Shown here piece after piece: positions 53,401-62,400 of a stretch of 64,000 bases of DNA. The position numbers were made by a program, and so were the translations under genes. The stretch comes from Pseudoalteromonas byunsanensis. Lineage in GTDB: Bacteria; Pseudomonadota; Gammaproteobacteria; Enterobacterales; Alteromonadaceae. The stretch covers positions 160,683 to 224,682 of the forward strand of contig NZ_MNAN01000037.1 of the NCBI RefSeq assembly GCF_001854475.1, read 5' to 3'. How positions within the stretch are numbered: the first letter of the stretch is position 1; every line of letters starts with the position of its first letter. The notes beneath the pieces were generated by a model. It was not told the origin of the DNA and made no database searches. It saw only the letters and a program-made list of their open reading frames with translations.

Positions 53401-56400
53401 GGTGTAACTGTTTGCACTGGTATAACTTGGCGTGCCTGAGATTACTCCGGTAGATGTATTGTAACTGAGTCCTGAAGGCAAACCGGTTACGGTATACTTT
53501 AACAGTCTGGACGAAGAATCAGCGATAAAATAATTACCTAGGTTTATAGTAACCTGAACACCTTCTTTCACGTTGTGTGTCGAAATCGGTTTGACTTCAA
53601 TAGGTGCCGCCACATTGGCGATATTGAGCTGAATTTCGCCGTTGAAAGTTCGTACTGGGGACTTACTCTTGTCGCTCGCCACAACATCAATTCGATATGT
53701 ACCAGCAGCTTCGTAGCTCGGAGTACCGATTAATTTTCCGCTACTGCTAAATGACACACCATCAGGTTTGGTTATCGCAACCCATTTGTTCGCATCATTC
53801 GCATCCTGCTTATAAAACTTGGCACTATATTCAAGGTTTGGTAATTGCAACGCTTGAAAGAAGGTTGCTACGTCACCGGTTTTTTCGGTAAATGCGGTGT
53901 TCTCATTAATGCTCAACGCACCATAGAACTTGTACGACGGATCAACAGATAAGTCGCCCACAATGCCATTTTCAACTTTCATACTACGTCTGTTACCCAC
54001 CGCATCATAGCGATAAGTAACACGAGATAGGATTTTTCCTTCCACCCATACAGGGTCGCCCGAGGTACGAGTATTATTGTACTCTTTGGTCTGGGTCAGC
54101 GTAATTCTGCCGTGACTATCGTATTGCGTCGTTGTTTCGTGACGGATCACTCGCTGCAAATCATCCCAAGACTGGCGAAGTTCTAACGTTTTTCTGCCGG
54201 CTTTATCATACTCAAAGTACATGTAGGCATCCGTTGCCTCATCGGTAATGCTCTTAACCCAACCATTCTCATAGTAGGTATACCTAATGTCCTGCCCATG
54301 GTCATTTTGCTTGCGAATAAGTCGACCGATATCAGTTTTGGTCGTTGCACTGCCAGTGTTGGTTAAGGTGTCAATACTATTGTTTTCGCCCCAGCCTTTA
54401 CCATAGGTATAACTAAAGCCTTTGCCACCTAAGTCATTACCGGACTGTAAGTTGCCATATTCATCGTAGTAACGAGTATTTTTATGCTTATCCGGCGTTG
54501 TACTACTATGTAAGTTTGCATAGGTTTCATGACGCTGCGTGCCATCACTGTTGTATACGTATAATTTTTCACGTCCCATCTCATCGCGGGCGTATTTAAC
54601 GTTACCGTATACATCAAACTTGTATGACTTGACCCCTCCGACCGCATCATGTTCATGAGTACGGTTTCCTAGCTCGTCATATTCATAAGAATTGTTGACG
54701 CGATATTGCCCAGCTTGATTATTAATCACCCCAAACTGGCCTGTTTCAACTACTCTATCTACCTTATCATAACTGGTTGTAGTGGTTCGGTTTTCAGCAT
54801 CTGTTGTCAGTACTTTACGGCCAAAAATGTCATACTTATAGTGGGTTTGATTATTCTCACCATCCTGATGTAAAACCTGATTACCACGCTCATCAAACTT
54901 GAACGTTTGCTTGTGACCGTTACCATCTATTTTTTGTATTAAATGACCATGTTCATCATAGTGATAGATATTAATTGGTGTGGTACTGGTGGTTTGACCA
55001 TTTTCTTCGGTCACGGCCACCAATGGCAAGATCTCTTTGGTTACCTGATTGGCATGATTGTACTGAGCCTGAGTGATAAAGCCTCTGGCGTCTTTAAGCT
55101 CAATAACATTGCCCCAACGGTCAAAATCTTGCTCAATTTGCGGCCTGTACGTCACGCCGTTTTGAGTAAATTTAGGTTGCTTGATGAGCGTCGCATTGCC
55201 CGAAGCATCGCGTGTTATGTCAGTTAGACCATTAAGCGCGTGAGTGGTACTTGTCATACGACCGGCGAGGTCGTAACCATAAGTTTTTAGTACACCATCG
55301 CCCTTAGTGGTTTTCCACAGCTGCCCTTGTTTGTTATAGACATAAACGCCATCGTCATCTTTTTTAACTTCACCAAAGGCGTTGTAGTGGGTTGACCAGG
55401 TATAACTCGACACATCTCCTGAACCACTGTTAATACCGACCGACTTTCTACTCATTTGGCCAGCTCTGTTGTACTGATACTTAGTGAATCGTACTTTTAC
55501 ATCATCCGCCCCACTGTGTGGCTCTCTCCACTGAGCAAAAGCAGTGGCGGTTGTTTGGCCATTTTTGCTACTGAATGAACGGGTTTGCACCTTGGCGCTA
55601 TCCGACGATAAATAGTTTGCGCTCAACGTAATGGTTGCCGACGTATGGCCTCCTTCATCGTCATCAGGAGAAAAGTAGAAAATGCGCCCGCTTAACTGAC
55701 CCGTGCTTGAATTGAAAGAAATACCATTAGGTAAGCCTCGTAACTCACCCGACGACCTAATGTATTTGCCCGTTGAGTCAAAATGATAGAGCCTGTAGGT
55801 AAATGAGTAAGATTCATTGTCGTGGTTCCACTCGTTGTAGCTTTGACGTGTTTCCTGCAACTGACCCAATGCATCATATTTATGTGTGGTTTTATTACCC
55901 AACGCATCATACTCTGCGATTAGTTGCCCGCGAGTATTATATTCATGACGAGTCAATTTGTCGTTTGGACTACTCGGCGGTACTGAAATATCAGAGGTAG
56001 TGGTGTTTAACGAGCCCCTGTTGGCATGTTCTACGCGCCTTACCAAGTTGCCAAACACATCGTAACCCATTGATGAAATGTGTCTACCCGAGCTCGTACT
56101 GAGAGCTCCTGACAAGTCTTTGCTTAGATCCAGCGTAGTGTATGATGAAGAAGCAGTTGCAGTGTGGCTTAAGCGACCAACAGCATCATACTCCCAGCCT
56201 TGTACTTGGGCATTTTGCGCAGGCAAATTACTTACATCACCCGAGTTAAGTGCACGCACGGAAGACTGCACTGTATTACCTAACTTATCATAAGCAAATG
56301 AGGTAATTTTGTGACTGCGAGTTTGCAGGTTTGTGCCTGAAGTAAATGCACTAACCCCCGCATTAGATTGTACCTGATGCACCACGCGACCCATCAGATC

Positions 56401-59400
56401 GTAGTGGTATTCTATGCTTCTATTTTGTCCATAGGTCGCATTACCATTAGTACCACTTGGGATCGTATGCTCATTCACACTGGCTGAGATTGCTACTGCG
56501 TATTCTGTTTGAGTACGCACCTGACCAAACGCATTATACGCCGTCGTCGTGAGGTATTTTCCAGGGTCAACAGAAGCAACTTGCTGCCCTAGCTCATTAT
56601 AATAACTATAACTAACCAGTGCCTTATAACCCGCAGTACTGAAACTGCCCTCTAATAACTGCTCTTTTTTAACTTCCTGACCAAATGCATTATAAACAAA
56701 GCGAGTACTCTGGTTACCGACGTTTACCTGAACTTTTCGCCCCGCTGCATCATAAATGGTATCAATGCGGCGATCATTACTAGCGTACACATTCAGGTTA
56801 GGAACATTATTTGATTTTATGTTGCCATTACTATCAACCATATCCGATAGAACCAATGCACGGTTAGGGATCCATGTGGTTTCATCAGAATATTTAATTA
56901 ATGATACTTCTTGACCCAACGCATTGTAACGTCTTTCAGTAATGTCGCCTTCACCACTAATTTCAAAACGAACATTGCCAACATTGTCATAAATCTTCAA
57001 GGTGGTAATGCCGCCTCGGGTCGAACTAACAGCTCTACCCAGCGCATCGTACTGCGTCCTCGCTTCGATAGCAGGTGCATTTTGGGCAGCATTTTGTTTC
57101 ATTGAGATTTGGCGGCCAGCATTATCATAGCTAAAATGGGTAATTGCTTTTGGTATACTGCTTACCCAGCTACCGTTCTTTTGACCACCTTCAGTGATAG
57201 CACTAACATTACCTAATCCATCATAGCTAAACTGTTTGGTAACGCTAACACCTTGAATATCACTAAGGCTACCGCCAGACCAATTGTATACTGTCAGTTG
57301 TGGGCCACGCTCATAAGCCAAACGGCCAGCGTTATCATAATCATATCGCCAAGTCGCGCCGTTTTGATTGGTATAGCTGGCTTTTAACCCGTTGTCGTAA
57401 TAACTATAAGATTCTGTTGTACCATCTGCATGACGTTGCCATGTTATGCGTCCCATCGCATCACGTTCGAAACTCGAAATTCGCGCACCGTTAATTAAAT
57501 TGTCGCCAAAATGAGCATGCAGTTCGCTGTACTGCAACGAGCCTGCGTCGAGGCTAGCTTTGAGCTGCGCGGTGTCTTTGATGGATGCCCAATATTTGAT
57601 AGTACTAATAATATCACTGACTTCGTTATAACGGTGTTCGGTAACATATCCCAGTGCATCGATACTAAACCTCAAGCGCCCAGCGTCATCGTAAAATAGG
57701 TTGCTGGTTCTGTCCTGGTTCGATTTGCTGATCTTAGCTATGGCAGTGCTTTCGTCTGTCACCTCTGTGTAATTAACCGTATTTACATAGGCAATGGTTT
57801 TGACCAATAAACCTGATGCGTCATAGATACTTTCTTTAACACTGGCACTGTTGCCCTCTATTAGCGTCAGTGAAAAACGCGCTTGACCGCTCGCGTTATA
57901 GATCGTTTTTACCTTACTATCAGCGACAGCGATGCCTGTTTTGGTAAGCTCTGACGCAGTTAAAACCCCAGTTTTCAATTTTTGTAACTGAGTTTGTGTC
58001 AACGCTGAAACGCGCTGCCCCCATTGAACAACTTCAGACACATTACCTTGGGTATTATAGTGCCATTGAGTCACGGCTCCTTCGGCGTCAATATGCAGTG
58101 ATTTTCTGCCATTAGTATCATAAGCTGTGTGTGCTGTTGCATATTCGCCGCCGTAGGCAGTTATTTTACCGTTTATGACGCTTGTTTGATTAAGTAAAAA
58201 GTCCGCCAGTGAGCGCTCTTTACTCACTTCCTGATAAGCAATCAGAGTCAGCTCACTGAGCCCTTGTCCATTACTAATCAACTGGCCATTAGCGTTGTAT
58301 GAATAGCGTTTAACGCTACCCGAGAGGTTAATTTTGTTGGTTACATTAGTACTGAAGGTTCTAATTTGGGCATCATCATCAACCTCAAACCCTGACGTAG
58401 ACATGACCGATGGTGGGTTCGGGTCAATTGGACCGGTATCAATCGGAGGCAAACCATCAAAATTGGTTACCGCCGTCGCAGACGCCTTCGTACTTACAAA
58501 CTCGTGGGTTACTTGATTTGCCTCGTTGTAAACATAGTAGGTGACTTTTTGATTCAGAATACCCGTTGAACTGTTAAGATCGTTATAAACCTGAGTACCA
58601 AGCGACTCAGCTTTAACAATTAAGTTATCATTGGCATCGTATTCAAAACGCGTAGTGCTATTGCCTATTTGTGTCGTACTTAAACGACCCAGTTCATCAT
58701 AGACATAAGAGGTTGACACCGCTTTGCTGCCACTGCCTTTAGTAGCAACAAGCTGTTTACCAGACGCATCATACTGGTAAGAAGTTTGACTTTGTATGGT
58801 GCTTCCTTGACGCACCACGATGGATAATGCTCGACCCGCCCCATCAAGCTCAGTAGTCGTGGTATGTAAGGTGCCCGAGGCAATATTGCCTCCGCTTACA
58901 ACCGTATTGATACGTTCTGTTTTGATAATTTGCCCGCCATGCTTTGCATAGGCAAACTCGGTACGCAGCGCTAAGCCATCAGGGTCAACAATTGTTGTTT
59001 CAACACGACCGACAGCATCATACAATGTTTCAACCTGTGTGCCACTTCCATCAACCGTATGAGTTAAGCGATTTTCACTGTCATAGTCATTCAAAGACTG
59101 TACCTGACCATTAAGCAACGTTTGCGTTAAATTACCGTTGTAGTCATAGTCATACTGGGATTCGCTCACTTTGACACCAGCGGCATCAAAATAAGCAACC
59201 GATGCTGTTTTTCCTAATGCATTCCGGGTAGTGACCACGAAACTATTATCTGGTTGAATGACTTTTACACTGCGTGTTTGTTCGTTGTATTCGTAGCGTG
59301 TAACCTGATCCAACGCATCGGTAACCGATAGAACACGACCAAGCATATCGTAACGTGTTTCAATCGTTCTTGCAGTGCCATCTACAGTCTGAGTCGTTGA

Positions 59401-62400
59401 TACAATACGACCAATATTGTCTTGTGCTGTGTTCAGTTCATGCGTGGTCTGTTTGCTGTTGTTATTCGCATCTGTTGAGGTGATCACTCGGCCAAATGCA
59501 TCATAACTGCTGCCAATAACCTGTGTTTCTGTACCCGCGGTACGCGTCGTTGTGAGTAATAGTCCACGGTTATCATAATCAAAACTGGTTTCAATGTTTG
59601 TCAGACCCGCAGCACCTTTTTGCTTATCTACAGCGCTTAGATGTGTTTTTTGTGACTCTTTAACAAGTTGTGTGAACGCATTATAAGCAAAGGTTTTTTC
59701 ATAACCTTGTGCGTCTGTTTTACGGACCAGCATGCCACGTTGGTCAAACTTTAGTTGCTCAGTATATGCCCCCCCAGTTGCCAAAAATCCGCTCAAATAG
59801 CTATCGACACTTTGACCGCTAGGTACTTTGTTGCTGACCAAGCCACCAACCAAACCCGCTTGTTTGATTTGCGCTTCGCTCAAAGATTTGTGATGGCGAA
59901 TAATATCCGTACGCTCATTAAAACCATTGTATTTAAACTCAGTAACCTGACCAACCGCGTCAATTTCAAACCTTGTGTTACCTTGAGCGTCATAATAGTA
60001 AAGTGTTTTTGCGCCTTCTTTGTCTATATACGACTGAATGTTACCCAGCACATCATACTGCGTATAATCACCTTTTGTGGCAAAGGCATCATCAAGCTCG
60101 CTCATTAAGCTAGCACCTGTGGCTAGACCTCGCTGCGCCAATTGTGCCGTATTAAGATCGGTTAACGATACGTTGCCGATTCGACCTGAGCCACGAACCA
60201 ACATCGCGTTAATATTCTTAATATTGTTATCTGGTTCTACTGACTGTAAATCTGCCTGTAAATCGCGCGTTACCGAGTACCAATTACCATCGGTGGTGTT
60301 CACTGGTAATGGGATTTGTGCATATTGCCCGCCTAATGAAGCTCCATGAGTACCTGGGTTGTAGGTGATATAACGATGCCCTTTATCTGTGTCAACACTA
60401 ATATATACCGTGAAGTTTTCTGAGTACTTCATATCCCAGCTAATGGTTTTCTCAAGCGCATCCCATGGTGTTTTTCCTGGATTTTGCAAACGATAGCCAT
60501 TACTTTTTCCAGCACCTTGTAGCGCTAAAACTTCTGAGCCATACTGCTCGTCGTATACCGCCTTCATAGTTGCGCCTTCAGGCGTAGGGTCGTAAATATC
60601 CCAACGAGCTGTATCGACAGGGTGATTTAGGTTGTCACCTAACAGCTGATTGCCCTCCAACGACGAAGTTTTACGCCCTAGCAGATCGTATTGATAACGT
60701 GTACTGCTGACCTCATTAAGAGACTGAATTTTGAAGTTATCAACATATACTTCACTGCCATTTGCACCAGGGTTTGGATTGTTATAAAAACGCAAACGCG
60801 CAGAATTGCTCCAATCTTGTGTCGATACCTTTGCCGAAACTGCCTGCTCAGGCTCGCCTTTTGGATGTACGGTTAGCGTTGTAAACTCATCATTTGTAGT
60901 CCAATTAACAACATAGGTAGTACTGGCAGACAGCGACATCAACTTCTCTCGACCTCGCCCTTTACCATCTCTGACAACATCAGAATAAACCGCATTGCCA
61001 TCAAAATAGACCGCATGGCGGTCCAGAGTCAGGTTTGACCAAGAACCAGAGTTGTCAATCCCACCATAAAAATACATGCCACTTAACGTGCTGCCTGTAG
61101 AGACCTCGATAGTGGTTGAGATATTATCTTTGAACTCAAATGTCTGTTTTGAAATAAGGCTCGGCCATTCACTTTTATCGCTCTTTAGTCGTTTAAAGCG
61201 TACTCGCTGATCGACCACTTCGATTGATGTTGATGAGCCATTTGAAATAGTAAACGCATCTGCGACATTATTGTTGAAATCATCGCTTCCATAAACCTGA
61301 CTAGCATCTTTTGCTTCAGCTGAGTCGAACAACTGCCTTTGCACCAAGTTATTCATTTTGTCATAACTGTATTTGGTCAAAGACCCATCGCTGTGTGTTT
61401 GCGTCTCTACCTGACCTGCAGCAGTGTACGTCCAGTTTAACGTGGTCTTTTCACCCGTTGGTATTGATAACGGCGCGCCGATCACCGGGTTTGTGATTTG
61501 TTTGTGGTAACGGGTTTGCGCTATTTTTTGTCCATCAGCATTGTAGGCATACGTTGTCAGTGCACCGTCAGCAGAAATGCTGGCACTGACTCGACCTTGA
61601 GCATCATAAATAGTGTGGCTAATTCTGTCTTTATTTGACTCACTAATGTTACCGGGCACGCCCTTATTAAAGTAGCGACGTGTTGCAATTTCATTACCCG
61701 CTTTGTCGTAGTAGTAGCGAGTGACATAGCCTTCGGCATCGGTTTTATACTCTAGTTTACCAGCCTCGTTGTATGTGAATTGAACATTCGCCGACGCCGT
61801 AGCTGGGGTACGTTCTTCATTTAGACCTGACAAGCTAACCTGACCGACTTTGCCCGAACCACGGATCAGGAAGGCGTTAATATTAGTAATCGATACATTG
61901 GGTTCTACCGCCGCTAGATCAGCCTGAAGGTCTCTAGTGATGGTTTGCCAATTTCCTTCTTTCGTACCTTCAGGCAAATAATGCGTTGCATATTGACCAT
62001 TCAAAACAGGCGCAGAGTTGCCCGCATAGTAGGTAATATAGCGATGACCTTTGGTGGTATTGACGCTAATGAACACAGTATATGACTCTGCGAGGTTCAT
62101 ATCCCACGAGATGATACGATTATCCGAATGCCAGTTTGTTGAGGTATTCTCTCTCAAACGATAGCCATTGGAAGTCCCGCTTCCTTTAAGCACCATCACT
62201 TCTTTGCCATACTCCGCATCAAAGGTGGGGGTCATGGTGGCACCTGCTGGGGTAGCGTCATACACTTGCCACTGCGCCACATTCACCGGACTATTATGGC
62301 TTTGATAGATAAGCTCACCCATCGGCTCAGTGTATTGCTTTTGCTCCGTTAGCTGGCCTTTATCGTTGTAGATAAACTCAGTCACATAGCCTTTGGCGTC

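Noticed and set aside
48138..61496. Many 60-140-codon plus-strand frames opposite the RHS gene
   Set aside because: They are antisense shadows of the long repetitive coding frame, without ribosome sites or protein-like features.
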